DNA of 64,000 bases from Firmicutes bacterium OM04-13BH (GTDB lineage: Bacteria > Bacillota > Clostridia > Lachnospirales > Lachnospiraceae), in contig QULP01000001.1 of assembly GCA_003481745.1 (NCBI GenBank), forward strand, positions 1 through 64,000, in the 5' to 3' direction. The first letter of the stretch is position 1; every line of letters starts with the position of its first letter. Both the position numbers and the translations under genes were made by a program. The notes beneath the pieces are model-generated. The model was not told the DNA's origin and searched no databases. It saw only the letters and a list, made by a program, of their open reading frames with translations. Positions 41,641 through 51,535 of this stretch are shown one piece after another.

Positions 41641-42846
41641 CTACAACAAAAGCACTTCTGTCTCTTCTCCTGCATGAATCCCTGGTCTTCCCTCCTGCAT
41701 ATCAATCAGACAGTTACATCCTGCCATTGTCGCAAGAACTCCATTGGAATGAAGTCCACATGGAATCATAACTCCGGTTTCGTCTACAAAAGCACGTACA
41801 TATCGTCTCCCTTTGATTTTCTTACTGAATTCATTTTTTAATACACATTTTTTATGTACAATCGCAAGTGTTTCATCCTGTGTCATTTTATGTAACATTG
41901 GTCGAATCAGTACATCTACGCTGACCGCCACACCAAATGGATTTCCAGAAAGACTGACAATCGGAACATCATGATATACTGAAAACAAAGTTGGCATTCC
42001 CGGTTTCATTAATACCCTCCAGAAAATTCGCTCTGCCCCAATCAGACGAAGTGCCTCATGCATAATATCTTTCTTGCCTACCGATACAGCTCCTGTTGTT
42101 ACGATTAGATCTACCTGTCCTGCGATTTCTTTGATTGCCTCTGCCATTTTCTGTGGTTCATCCTGAATCGTATCAATACGTACCAGTTCTACATCAAAAT
42201 CCAACAGACGAGTCGCCAGCAGGCTCTGGTTTGAGTTATAAATCTTTCCCGGAAGCAAAGGTTGCCCCGGAGTCATAACTTCATCTCCGGTCGTTAAAAC
42301 AGCAGCTTTTACTTTTCTTTTTACTAAAACTTTTGCTCTGCCCATACTCGCAAGGATTCCAGTTTCAACAAAACCGATTTTTGTACCTTTTTTTAATAAT
42401 ACGGTATCTTTCTTAAAATCCTCTCCTTGAAAGCAATAGTCTTGCCATTTCTTTTTACTTTTAAAAATCTTTACCGTATCTTCTCCATAATCAGTGTCTT
42501 CCTGTCTTACACAACAGTCACATCCTGTCGGAATGGCTGCTCCTGTCATAATACGAACAGCCTCTCCCAATTTTATTTCCCGATCAGAATATTGACCTGC
42601 ATCTATTTCCTCTATTACTTTTAAACACACTGGTGTATCACTTTTTGCTTCACTTAAATCTTCAAAATGACAGGCATATCCGTCTACCGGAGAACGGTCA
42701 AATGGCGGATTATCAAACTCTGCTTTTTCATCTTTGGCAAGAATTCTTCCTCTTGCCAAAAGCAACGATACCTCTTCCGTTTCTTCTATTTCTTTTGTAT
42801 GACATAATAACTGTTCAAGCGCCTCTTCTACCGTCAGATTTTCCAT
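41641..42846 (-). CDS. moeA: Molybdopterin molybdenumtransferase MoeA
   Basis: The 401-residue enzyme has MoeA domains: FDRSPVDGYACH (catalytic region), IMTGAAIPTGCDCCVRQEDT, the MoCF-fold VLTTGDEVMTPGQPL and VTTGAVSVGKKDIM, PVVSLSGNPFGVAVSVDVLIRPML and the C-terminal domain IV (GRRYVRAFV). It inserts molybdate into adenylated molybdopterin. It sits 56 bases after a second molybdopterin-binding protein gene. Confidence 0.94.
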   Translation of the reverse strand: MENLTVEEALEQLLCHTKEIEETEEVSLLLARGRILAKDEKAEFDNPPFDRSPVDGYACHFEDLSEAKSDTPVCLKVIEEIDAGQYSDREIKLGEAVRIMTGAAIPTGCDCCVRQEDTDYGEDTVKIFKSKKKWQDYCFQGEDFKKDTVLLKKGTKIGFVETGILASMGRAKVLVKRKVKAAVLTTGDEVMTPGQPLLPGKIYNSNQSLLATRLLDFDVELVRIDTIQDEPQKMAEAIKEIAGQVDLIVTTGAVSVGKKDIMHEALRLIGAERIFWRVLMKPGMPTLFSVYHDVPIVSLSGNPFGVAVSVDVLIRPMLHKMTQDETLAIVHKKCVLKNEFSKKIKGRRYVRAFVDETGVMIPCGLHSNGVLATMAGCNCLIDMQEGRPGIHAGEETEVLLL

Positions 42847-42902
42847 GTCATTTCCCCCTTTTTTCTTAATGTGCTCTCGAAATCTTTTTATACTTGATTA
42901 TT

Positions 42903-43928
42903 TTAAACACCTTTTCCAAAACTGCAGTTTGGATAATGACATTCTTTACATCCTAAGCAAAATCCGCCATTTCCCATGTGTGCCAAATCTTTTTTTGTCA
43001 CTTCAATTCCTGCTACAATTCTTGGTAAAACCAAATCAAATACCGTTGCCTTTGCATACATTACACACCCCGGAAGTCCCATAACCGGTGTTCCATCTTT
43101 TAAGTAAGATAGTAAAAACATTGCACCTGGAAGCACCGGTGCTCCATAAGAAACAATCCTTGCGCCTGTTGCCTTGATTGCTCCTGGAGTTTTATCATCA
43201 GGATCTACACTCATTCCTCCGGTACAGACAATCATCTCTGCCCCTTTTTCCTTTAATTCTAAAATTGCTTTTGTGATTTTTTCCATATCATCATTACATA
43301 CGATATGACCACATACTTCAATTTTGTACTCTTTCATTTTTTCAATGATAACCGGTGTAAATGTATCTTTAATTCTTCCATAGTAGACCTCATTTCCTGT
43401 TGTCACAATTCCAACGGTCTTTTTCTTGTATGGAGTTAAAGAAACCAGCGGAGTCTCCCCTGCTGTTTTTTTTACCTGTTCCATTTTCTCTTTTGCAATC
43501 ACAAGCGGAATAACTCTTGTTCCCAGCAGACGGTCTCCTTTTTTTACCGGAAAATTTGTATGCCTGGTTGCAATCATAATTTCATCAATCTCATTGATAG
43601 CATCCAGTCTCTTTACATCTACCTGAAATACTCCATCGCAGTCTGCAATCAATTCAATTTTACCCTCTTTTACATCGGATGGATGCATATTGTCATTGAT
43701 ACATACGTCACAGAGAATCTGAGCTGCTTCATTTTCATGCAGAGTATTCTCATCTTTTTCCCATACATATAAATTATCTTTTCCAAGCGATAAAAGTACC
43801 GGAATATCCTTCTCTTCTACAATATGTCCTTTTCTGAATGCAGTATCTTTTACCACATCTTTTACAATCCGCGTAATATCATGGCAGAGTACATGACCTA
43901 CTGCCTCTGTTGTCTTAATACATTTCAT
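42903..43928 (-). CDS. Molybdopterin-binding (MoCF-fold) protein with C-terminal Cys cluster
   Basis: A 341-residue protein with an N-terminal MoeA-like part and a MoCF fold (KKTVGIVTTGNEVYYGRIKDTFTPVI, MIVCTGGMSVDPDDKTPGAIKATGA, GTPVMGLPGCVMYAKATVFDLVLPRI). It ends in a Cys tail CLGCKECHYPNCSFGKG, which could bind Fe-S or another metal. Such paralogues occur beside MoeA in Clostridia with Mo/W enzymes. It may handle a variant cofactor step; the true reaction is unknown. Confidence 0.85.
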   Translation of the reverse strand: MKCIKTTEAVGHVLCHDITRIVKDVVKDTAFRKGHIVEEKDIPVLLSLGKDNLYVWEKDENTLHENEAAQILCDVCINDNMHPSDVKEGKIELIADCDGVFQVDVKRLDAINEIDEIMIATRHTNFPVKKGDRLLGTRVIPLVIAKEKMEQVKKTAGETPLVSLTPYKKKTVGIVTTGNEVYYGRIKDTFTPVIIEKMKEYKIEVCGHIVCNDDMEKITKAILELKEKGAEMIVCTGGMSVDPDDKTPGAIKATGARIVSYGAPVLPGAMFLLSYLKDGTPVMGLPGCVMYAKATVFDLVLPRIVAGIEVTKKDLAHMGNGGFCLGCKECHYPNCSFGKGV

Positions 43929-44052
43929 CGTCTTTTCCTCTTATCTTTTTATTTTCAAAATTTCTCTTATTTTGATTTTGAAATTATTGTAGCATAGTAA
44001 CAAAAAAAGCTCAACCTTGACCACGTTTTTGTATAAAAATAATCATTTGATG

Positions 44053-44107
44053 CAAAAACGGGAGATATTCTCTTTACCGCTTATGAGAATATCCCCCATT
44101 TTTTTAT
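44053..44107 (-). terminator. Terminator after formate dehydrogenase
   Basis: GGGAGATATTCTC and GAGAATATCCCCC pair strongly; on the minus strand the stem is followed by CGTTTTTG and on the plus strand by TTTTTTT, so it can act both ways. It lies 52 bases past the fdhA stop. Nearby, AAACTTAAGTTT (44140s) is a 12-bp palindrome. Confidence 0.85.
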
Positions 44108-44158
44108 ATTTTATAACCAGTTCTACTACTGCTACAGCAGAAACTTAAGTTTGCTGTA

Positions 44159-46864
44159 CTACGCTTTTTCAATGCGAATTGCACATACTTTATATTCCGG
44201 AATTCTTGCATACTTATCAAGCGCCGCATTTGTCAGCCAGTTTGCATTTCCATCCGGGAAGTGGAATGGCATCCAGGACTCTCCTTTTGATACTTTTGTA
44301 CCAACACGAGCCGTAGATTCAATCTGACCACGTCTGGAAGTCAGACGAACTTTATCTCCATTCTTAATGCCAAGTGCTTCTGCATCTTCCACATTCATTT
44401 CAATAAAGGATTTTCCTTCAATCTCCATCAGTTCCGGAGTTTTTCCGGTCATCGCTCTTGTTGTATAGTGATATAAAATACGTCCAGTCATCAGAATAAT
44501 CGGATATTCTTCATCCGGAAGTTCTGCTGACGGAATATATTCTGCCGGATAGAACCAGCCAAGACCTCTTGCAAATTTACCAACATGCATAATCGGAGTA
44601 CCCGGATGGTCTTTTGTCAGACATGGCCACTGAAGCCCTTTTCCCCCAACTTCTTCACTGTCAAGACGTGCATGACTGATTCCTCCAAAGGATGGTGTCA
44701 CAGATGCTACTTCATCCATAATCTGTGCTGAGGTCAGATGCGGCTGAGGATAACCCATACGATTCATCAAATCAATGATAATATCGGTATCTAATCTTGC
44801 ATTGCCAGGAATTGTTACTGCTTTACGCACACGCTGTACACGACGTTCTGTGTTGGTAAATGTTCCTTCTTTTTCCGCATAGCTGACACCAGGAAGAATA
44901 ACATCTGCATAAGCCGCAGTCTCTGTCATAAATAATTCCTGAATAACAAAGAAGTCCAGACTTTCCAGTGCTTTAATAATATGATGCGTATCCGGGTCTG
45001 TTACAACAGGGTCTTCTCCATAAATATACAGTCCCTTAATTTCTCCTCTGATTGCTGCCGGAAATACATCTGTTGCATGAAGTCCTGGATTTGGATTCAA
45101 CTTGGTATTCCATGCTTTTTCAAATTTCGCAACAACATCCGGATTTGCCACTTTCTGATAGCCTGGGAAGTCAGTCGGCGAAGCACCCATATCACAGGCT
45201 CCCTGTACGTTATTCTGACCACGAAGCGGATTCACTCCACAACCTTCACGACCTAATTTACCAACTAAAAGAGCCATATTTGACATCGACATAACGCCTT
45301 CTGTACCGGTTGAATGTTCGGTTACACCAAGACAATAAATAATTGGTGCCATCTTTGCTTTTGCATACATAATTGCTGCTTTTCTTAAATCTTCTGCATC
45401 AATATGACAAATCTGAGCAACTCGTTCCGGTGTATAATCTTTTACGATTTCTTTGATTTTTTCATAGCCTTCGGTTCGCTCAGCGATAAATTTATCGTCT
45501 TGAAGTCCCTCAGAAATAATGACATTCATAATACCATTTGCAAATGCAACATTTGTACCAGGTTTTAATTTCAGATGAATATCTGCATGTTTTGCAAGAC
45601 CGATATCACGCGGGTCTACTACAATCAATTTACATCCACGCTGAACTGCCTGACGAATCTGCATTCCAACAACAGGATGTGCTTCTTCCGGGTTCGAACC
45701 AACCAGCATAATCACATCCGGTTTCTTTGTGATATCTTCAATCGGATTGGTCATGGCGCCAGAACCAAGTGTCATAGCCAGACCTGCTACGGAAGCAGAG
45801 TGACATACACGGGCACAGTTATCGGTATTATTGTTTCCAAAACAGGTACGAACCATTTTCTGTACCATGTAAATATCTTCATTCGGTGAACGGGAACATG
45901 CAAAACCAGCTAAAGATTCTGTTCCATATTTCTTTTTGATTTCCATAAATTTGGATGCAACCAGATCAAGCGCTTCATCCCATGTTGCTTTTTCAAATTC
46001 ACCGGTTTCTTTATTTTTAATTAATGGGTCAGTAATTCTTGATGGATGGTGTACAAAATCAAAGCTTCCGCTTCGCCCTTTTACGCAGAGCAGACCTTTA
46101 TTAGATGGTCCATCATACGCCTCTGTATCCACAATTTTTCCATCTTTTACTAACAGATAATACTGGCATCCAGTTGCACAATGTGGACAAGTCGTCAACA
46201 CTTTCTTTTCTACTTGATAAGCACGGTATTTCTTTCTGCGCTTCATGGTAAGAGCGCCTGTCGGACATGCCTGAACACAGTTACCACAGGATTCACAAGT
46301 ACCATCTGCCCATTTGCCTTCTCCATTTCCAATAATAGACTGGAATCCTCTTTCCATTGTGGCAATTGCGCCTCTTCCTACGATTTCATTACAGGTATTG
46401 ACACATCTGTGACATAAAATACAAAGGCTCGGGTCATAAGTAAAAAACTTATTGGAATCGTCGATTTCTCCACCGCTTTTTTCACCTTCATAACTGGAAC
46501 AATCCAAACCATACTCATAAGCATAATCCTGAAGCTTACAATCTCCGTTTCCCCCACAGGAGAAGCAGTGAATGTTATGGTCTGATAAAAGTAAATCTAA
46601 GGTCTGTTTTCTTGACTGGATTACTTTTTCAGACATCGTAAAGACTTCATCGCCCTCTGATGCCTGTAAAGTACAAGCCGTATCAATTTTTGTTCTTCCG
46701 TTATTTTTTACTTCCACTACACATAAACGGCAGGAACCGTCCGGCAGTAAATTTTCTATGTAACATAATGTAGGAATCTTGATTCCTACCTTTTTCGCTG
46801 CATGAAGGATGGTTGTGCCTTTCTCCACTTCAACAGGATTTCCATCAATCATTAAATGAATCAT
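44159..46864 (-). CDS. fdhA: NAD-linked formate dehydrogenase catalytic subunit (Cys type)
   Basis: This 901-residue protein has an N-terminal 2Fe-2S NuoG-like domain (CYIENLLPDGSCRLC at 34-48), a His/Cys cluster (HNIHCFSCGGNGDC), two 4Fe-4S motifs (CILCHRCVNTC, CESCGNCVQACP) and a molybdopterin oxidoreductase body with its 4Fe-4S motif (CPHCATGCQ). The active site reads ARVCHSAS with Cys354, encoded TGT, so the enzyme is not a selenoprotein. It oxidises formate or reduces CO2 in the cytoplasm. Genes nuoF and nuoE follow on the operon and supply the NADH module. fdhD and Moco genes nearby mature it. Confidence 0.95.
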   Translation of the reverse strand: MIHLMIDGNPVEVEKGTTILHAAKKVGIKIPTLCYIENLLPDGSCRLCVVEVKNNGRTKIDTACTLQASEGDEVFTMSEKVIQSRKQTLDLLLSDHNIHCFSCGGNGDCKLQDYAYEYGLDCSSYEGEKSGGEIDDSNKFFTYDPSLCILCHRCVNTCNEIVGRGAIATMERGFQSIIGNGEGKWADGTCESCGNCVQACPTGALTMKRRKKYRAYQVEKKVLTTCPHCATGCQYYLLVKDGKIVDTEAYDGPSNKGLLCVKGRSGSFDFVHHPSRITDPLIKNKETGEFEKATWDEALDLVASKFMEIKKKYGTESLAGFACSRSPNEDIYMVQKMVRTCFGNNNTDNCARVCHSASVAGLAMTLGSGAMTNPIEDITKKPDVIMLVGSNPEEAHPVVGMQIRQAVQRGCKLIVVDPRDIGLAKHADIHLKLKPGTNVAFANGIMNVIISEGLQDDKFIAERTEGYEKIKEIVKDYTPERVAQICHIDAEDLRKAAIMYAKAKMAPIIYCLGVTEHSTGTEGVMSMSNMALLVGKLGREGCGVNPLRGQNNVQGACDMGASPTDFPGYQKVANPDVVAKFEKAWNTKLNPNPGLHATDVFPAAIRGEIKGLYIYGEDPVVTDPDTHHIIKALESLDFFVIQELFMTETAAYADVILPGVSYAEKEGTFTNTERRVQRVRKAVTIPGNARLDTDIIIDLMNRMGYPQPHLTSAQIMDEVASVTPSFGGISHARLDSEEVGGKGLQWPCLTKDHPGTPIMHVGKFARGLGWFYPAEYIPSAELPDEEYPIILMTGRILYHYTTRAMTGKTPELMEIEGKSFIEMNVEDAEALGIKNGDKVRLTSRRGQIESTARVGTKVSKGESWMPFHFPDGNANWLTNAALDKYARIPEYKVCAIRIEKA

Positions 46865-46904
46865 GTCATCCTCCTCCTTTTCTTTTTTTCAATACACTGA
46901 TTTT

Positions 46905-48773
46905 TTAGCTTACACTGATTGCATCAAATACACAGTTTTCCATACAAGTACCACATTTAATACATTTAATCTGATCAATGATATGCGGTTCTTTCTTTTC
47001 TCCCGTAATTGCGCTAACCGGACAATTACGTGCACATTTTGTACATCCCTTACATTTTTCAGGGTCAATCGTATAAACTTTCATTACCTCACAAACATGA
47101 GCACGGCATTTTCCTTCTACGATATGCTCTTCATATTCGTCACGGAAATTTTGCAGTGTACTGATAACCGGAAGCGGTGCACTCTTACCAAGTCCACAAA
47201 GGGAACGAGACTGAATAAATTTCGCCGTTTCCTCCAGTTTGTCCAGGTCTTTCATTTCACCTTTACCACCTGTAATTTTCTCAAGCAGTTCAAGCATACG
47301 TTTTGTTCCGATTCGACATGGACCGCATTTTCCACAGGATTCTCTCTGTGTAAATCCCATAAAGAATTTTGCCACATCTACCATGCAGGTATTTTCATCC
47401 ATAACAACCAGACCACCAGAACCGATAATCGCATTAAACTTCTTAACAGAGTCAAAATCAAGCGGTTCATCCAAATGTTTTTCTACCAGACATCCACCAG
47501 ATGGTCCACCAATCTGAACAGCCTTAAATGCGGCTCCTTTTTTAATACCGCCACCAATATCATAAATAATCTGACGAAGAGTTGTTCCCATCGGAACTTC
47601 AATCAGACCTGTATTTTCAATTGCTCCGGTTAAAGAAAATGTCTTTGTTCCTGAACTGCCTTCTGTTCCAATTGAACGATACCAGTCTGAACCATCTAGA
47701 ATGATTCTAGCTACATTTGCATAAGTTTCAACATTATTTAAAACGGTTGGTTTTTCCCAAAGACCTTTTTCTACGGTACGAGGTGGTTTTACACGAGGCA
47801 TTCCTCGTTTACCCTCAATTGATGCTGTCAGGGCAGAACCTTCACCACAAACAAATGCTCCTGCTCCACGGTTGATATGTAAATGGAAGTTCACACCTGA
47901 ACCTAAGATGTTATCTCCTAAAAGACCATATTCTTCTGCCTGAGCAATTGCCAGTTTTAATCTTGCAACAGAAAGCGGATATTCCGCACGCACATAAATA
48001 TAACCATCATGAGCGCCAACCGCATAAGCAGCAATAATCATGCCTTCCATTAATTTATAAGGGTCACCTTCCATAACGGAGCCATCCATAAATGCTCCAG
48101 GGTCACCTTCATCACCATTACAAACAACATATTTTACATCGGATTCAATTCGTGCCACCTGACTCCATTTTTTACCCATTGGGAAACCGGCACCGCCTCG
48201 ACCACGGATTCCGGATTTTGTAATTTCATCAATGACTTCTTCCGGTGTCATCTCAAAAAATGCCTTTACAACCGCCTGAAAACCACCAGCGGCAATGTAT
48301 TCATCAATAGATTCCGCATCAATATTCCCACAATGCTCTAGTACAATTCTGGTCTGCTGGTTCAAAAACGGAATATCTTCCGGATGTTCACATGGTTTTT
48401 CCTCATGTTTATAAAACAGCCGTTCAATCGGCTCGCCTTTTAAAACAGTTTTTTCTACAATCTCTTTACAATCATCCATCTGGACATGCACATACTGTAA
48501 ATGCTGTGGTTCAATACGAACTAACGGTCCTAATTCGCAAAGTCCCTGACAGCCTGTTTTTACTGTACCAATATGCGGTACGTCTTTCTGCATGCTGACT
48601 TCTACATTATCTAATCCTTCACAGAGTTTCACCATTTCATCATAAATTTTCTGTGAGCCGGAAGCCACACATCCGGTTCCTGAACAGACAAGAATACGAC
48701 AGGTGTAAGAATCAATCTTTTCCTGAGCTTCTTTTTGCTTGTTCAACAGGTCTTCTTTGCTTGCAATACTCAT
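46905..48773 (-). CDS. nuoF: NADH-binding flavoprotein subunit (NuoF/HydB type)
   Basis: A 622-residue protein with an N-terminal thioredoxin-like 2Fe-2S domain (CSGTGCVASGSQ, CQGLCELGPLV), FMN/NADH domain (GRGGAGFPMGKKW, GDEGDPGAFMDGSVMEGDPYKL), 4Fe-4S motif ESCGKCGPCRIGTKR, and a C-terminal pair of ferredoxin clusters (CKGCTKCARNCP, CIKCGTCMENC). The extra domains match HydB-type bifurcating subunits rather than respiratory NuoF. It overlaps nuoE by four bases and precedes fdhA by 40 bases. Confidence 0.94.
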   Translation of the reverse strand: MSIASKEDLLNKQKEAQEKIDSYTCRILVCSGTGCVASGSQKIYDEMVKLCEGLDNVEVSMQKDVPHIGTVKTGCQGLCELGPLVRIEPQHLQYVHVQMDDCKEIVEKTVLKGEPIERLFYKHEEKPCEHPEDIPFLNQQTRIVLEHCGNIDAESIDEYIAAGGFQAVVKAFFEMTPEEVIDEITKSGIRGRGGAGFPMGKKWSQVARIESDVKYVVCNGDEGDPGAFMDGSVMEGDPYKLMEGMIIAAYAVGAHDGYIYVRAEYPLSVARLKLAIAQAEEYGLLGDNILGSGVNFHLHINRGAGAFVCGEGSALTASIEGKRGMPRVKPPRTVEKGLWEKPTVLNNVETYANVARIILDGSDWYRSIGTEGSSGTKTFSLTGAIENTGLIEVPMGTTLRQIIYDIGGGIKKGAAFKAVQIGGPSGGCLVEKHLDEPLDFDSVKKFNAIIGSGGLVVMDENTCMVDVAKFFMGFTQRESCGKCGPCRIGTKRMLELLEKITGGKGEMKDLDKLEETAKFIQSRSLCGLGKSAPLPVISTLQNFRDEYEEHIVEGKCRAHVCEVMKVYTIDPEKCKGCTKCARNCPVSAITGEKKEPHIIDQIKCIKCGTCMENCVFDAISVS

Positions 48774-49252
48774 TCCTGATTCCCCCCTCTTAATTCTCTG
48801 ATTAATTTTACAGCCTTATCCGGTGTCATCTTTGGATGGACATCTTCATTTACCATCATAGTTGGTGCTAATCCGCATGCGCCAAGACAAGATACAGTCT
48901 CTACGGTAAACATCATGTCATCTGTTGTACATTTTTTCCCCTCTAATCCCAGTTCTTTTACAATTGCATCTTTTACCGGCTGAGATTTTCTAACATGACA
49001 GGCTGTACCATCACACACCTTAATGATATATTTTCCTTTTGCATCAAAAGAAAAGTTTTCATAAAAAGTCGCTACGCTGTACGCTCTTGAACGGGTGACT
49101 CCGATTTCATCTGCCACATAATTTAACAGCTCTCCCGGCAAATAACGGTATTCTGCCTGAATATCCTGCATAATCGGAATCAGTGAGGCAGGCTTACGAC
49201 CATACTGTTCAATAATCGCATCCGCCTTTTCATAGTATGATTGGTCTAACAT
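48770..49252 (-). CDS. nuoE: 2Fe-2S subunit (NuoE/HydC type)
   Basis: The 160-residue protein has the NuoE arrangement: N-terminal helical domain (ASLIPIMQDIQAEYRYLP), then a thioredoxin-like fold with the 2Fe-2S ligands CDGTACHVR and CLGACGLAP. It is the first gene of nuoE-nuoF-fdhA with a clear promoter at 49322-49350 and GGAGG close to the start. Confidence 0.95.
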   Translation of the reverse strand: MLDQSYYEKADAIIEQYGRKPASLIPIMQDIQAEYRYLPGELLNYVADEIGVTRSRAYSVATFYENFSFDAKGKYIIKVCDGTACHVRKSQPVKDAIVKELGLEGKKCTTDDMMFTVETVSCLGACGLAPTMMVNEDVHPKMTPDKAVKLIRELRGGNQE

Positions 49253-49321
49253 TCCGTTTCCTCCTTTATTAGGTTATATATCTTCACGATATTACATTTT
49301 TTTATTCCCCTATTTATATTC

Positions 49322-49350
49322 ATTATACCGTATTATTTTTTATAGAGCAA
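49322..49350 (-). promoter_or_regulatory. Promoter of the nuoE-nuoF-fdhA operon
   Basis: On the minus strand TTGCTC (49350-49345), 17 bp, TATAAT (49327-49322). The transcript leader is about 70 bases long. The rest of 49253-49518 is A/T-rich with no further recognised element; no Moco riboswitch-like fold was found. Confidence 0.75.
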
Positions 49351-49518
49351 GAGTTTTTTTGTGTATTTTGCTGATTTTTTTCTGTTTTTTATCCGATTTT
49401 TTGTATCATTTTTAAAAACAAGTCGGTAAGTTCAAACTAATCGTGTGCGTGTATTCTAAAATACAGTATATCAGATTTGTTCCGACCGATAATCTATAAG
49501 CAAAATTTTTTTATTTTC

Positions 49519-50460
49519 TTATTCAACTGACAAAGTCTTTACTCTGCTATTATCTTTTTTGCTTAATAATAATACAGCTGTTAAAATTGCTATAAGCCCC
49601 ACGATATCAATTCCTGTAAATTTTGTCTTTAACCATAATGCTGAAATAGTGGTAGCTGATACTGGCTCTACACATGCAATCATACTTGCCTTTACCGAGC
49701 CGATATCGCTCACCCCTTGTAAATACAGTGTAAATGCAAGTGCGGTCCCAATCAAAACAATTGCTCCTACACCTAAAACAAGTGGTAAATGAAAAGCAAT
49801 TTTATAATTCCAATATCCAAATACAAAAAATAAGAAAATACCACCTATCATCATGCCAAAACCAACAATTACGGTACTTCCATAACGACTAATTAAATTT
49901 CCTGGCAGCATTGTATAAAGTACCAGTGCGACTGCGGAACTCAGTCCCCAGAATAATCCCTCTTTCGAAATTACAAGTGTTCCTGGATTTCCATGTGTTG
50001 CAAGCAGAAATGTTCCGGTAATCGCAAGCAAGATTGCACCCAGTTCTTTTTTCGAGGGAAGCCTCCTTCCCATCACGCAGGAGATAATCATAATCAAAGC
50101 CGGACCTAAATACTGCAATACAGTAGCCGTTCCCGCATTCGAATAAGCAATTGCAGTCAAATACATATATTGACAATTGGTAAGTCCCAAAATTGCAAAT
50201 AAGACAAGTCTTATTGCATCTTTTTTGTTTTTCCAGACTGCAGTCATTTCTTCCCGATGACTGATGGCAGATACACCAAGCAAAATAATTCCGCTAAATA
50301 ACATTCTTGTTACTGTCAGCCATTCCGAATCTAAATCTTCAAATGTAAACAGGTACTGTCCACATGTTCCGGAAAATCCCCATAAAATCCCACCAAACAA
50401 TGCAAATAAGAAACCTCTTATTTTTTGTTTTTCTGAATTTTTTCTTTTTTTGGTCTGCAT
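49519..50460 (-). CDS. EamA-family (DMT) transporter
   Basis: The 313-residue protein has ten hydrophobic segments in two EamA repeats (FALFGGILWGFSGTCGQYLF, AILGLTNCQYMYLTAIAYSNAGTATVLQYLGPALIMII, and ASMIACVEPVSATTISALWL). These transporters export or import metabolites; the substrate cannot be read from sequence. The gene stands alone between the fdh operon and the RelA/SpoT-domain gene. Confidence 0.92.
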   Translation of the reverse strand: MQTKKRKNSEKQKIRGFLFALFGGILWGFSGTCGQYLFTFEDLDSEWLTVTRMLFSGIILLGVSAISHREEMTAVWKNKKDAIRLVLFAILGLTNCQYMYLTAIAYSNAGTATVLQYLGPALIMIISCVMGRRLPSKKELGAILLAITGTFLLATHGNPGTLVISKEGLFWGLSSAVALVLYTMLPGNLISRYGSTVIVGFGMMIGGIFLFFVFGYWNYKIAFHLPLVLGVGAIVLIGTALAFTLYLQGVSDIGSVKASMIACVEPVSATTISALWLKTKFTGIDIVGLIAILTAVLLLSKKDNSRVKTLSVE

Positions 50461-50486
50461 AATTTATCCTCTTTTTATTCCCATTT

Positions 50487-51476
50487 TCAGTCAATTAAAT
50501 CATTTTGAAATCTTGATAAATGCTCATAAGGAAGAATCAAGCGTCCTCTGTACAATCCACATCCATCATTAATCAGCCTATTATCAACTGCTGAGAACAT
50601 ATTCACATCAAGTTTTGATAAATCCAGTTCCAAAAGACGCATCCCTCGTTCATATGCCTCATCAAAATACAGACATTCGCCTTTCGGAATCTGGTTTCTT
50701 TTTCTTCGTTCTTTTTCCTGCTTTTTTTCATATACACGATGATTTGCTGCTCCAATTTCAGCCACATCATCCATCATCTTGGTCCGAAGCTGTACTTCCA
50801 TATAACTTCGTGAACTATTATCATAAAATGTAATGTGAAGAGACTGATACTCATTTTCTTCATGATTAGATACATAATCCCTGTAATAAGGCTTCACTTC
50901 CGGATTTAATAAAGATGAACAGCTTTCCTGCACACCATTTGCAGGCTCTGCTGTAAATCCACGCTCCTCTAAAAATTCCGGCAGTACATTTGCAATCTCA
51001 TACAAACAGTTTAATTCAGCATCTCTTCTTTCCTGTTCACTTTTAAAATGACATTTCGGCATAGAAATTACAATTCGATAGGCAATCAAATCTCGAAAAC
51101 AGCTTAATTTCTTTTTTAATTCGGAGACTGGCGGATAAACCTGATGTTCGGAATAATATTCATAAATATATTCCATCACATAACTGTTGAATTTTTCCTC
51201 CGCCCGAATCAAAGATTTGATTCTTCCCTTAAAAGTAAAAGCAAGATATGGATATTCCTTTGCCATATATTTATAAAATTCACGGATTTTCTGAGACTGT
51301 GCCGTCAAGAAATCATTATGTTCAAGAAGTTCACGAATCTGAATCAGAAAATGACTGTGAATCCGGTCAATTTCATTTTGATTTTCTTTTGCACTTTTTT
51401 TTAAATCATTGATATATTTTTGCAAAATGCGAAAAATCGTATCTCCATCATATAGATAATCGTTTAGCGTAATCAT
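50487..51476 (-). CDS. RelA/SpoT-domain (p)ppGpp synthetase-like protein
   Basis: A 329-residue protein with the alarmone synthetase motif FKGRIKSLIRAEEKF, the Mg site FRDLIAYRIVIS, and NEYQSLHITFYD...EVQLRTKMMDDVAEIGAANHRVYE. The usual His in RTxxMH is replaced by Asp. The N-terminal and C-terminal extensions are uncharacterised and there is no HD hydrolase or TGS domain. It resembles stand-alone alarmone synthetases, but activity on GTP/GDP or other nucleotides is not shown. Confidence 0.8.
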   Translation of the reverse strand: MITLNDYLYDGDTIFRILQKYINDLKKSAKENQNEIDRIHSHFLIQIRELLEHNDFLTAQSQKIREFYKYMAKEYPYLAFTFKGRIKSLIRAEEKFNSYVMEYIYEYYSEHQVYPPVSELKKKLSCFRDLIAYRIVISMPKCHFKSEQERRDAELNCLYEIANVLPEFLEERGFTAEPANGVQESCSSLLNPEVKPYYRDYVSNHEENEYQSLHITFYDNSSRSYMEVQLRTKMMDDVAEIGAANHRVYEKKQEKERRKRNQIPKGECLYFDEAYERGMRLLELDLSKLDVNMFSAVDNRLINDGCGLYRGRLILPYEHLSRFQNDLID

Positions 51477-51496
51477 TTTATACTCTCCATTTCCAT

Positions 51497-51535
51497 AAAA
51501 ACGGCCATTTAACTAACATAAATGACCGTTTTTTT
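51497..51535. terminator. Bidirectional terminator after the Cys-tail protein
   Basis: AAAACGGCCATTT and AAATGACCGTTTTTTT pair with one mismatch around a 9-base loop. T-runs follow on both strands. The stop codon of the 51534-51911 gene lies in its right arm. Confidence 0.85.

Noticed and set aside
44159..46864. Possible selenocysteine (TGA) in formate dehydrogenase
   Set aside because: The active-site codon in ARVCHS is TGT (Cys); no in-frame TGA exists in the gene.
46863..47633. 256-residue plus-strand frame
   Set aside because: Antisense shadow of nuoF; composition is Phe/Thr/Ser-rich as expected for a reverse frame.
49253..49518. Riboswitch or leader RNA ahead of nuoE
   Set aside because: No conserved stem could be drawn; a plain promoter explains the region.
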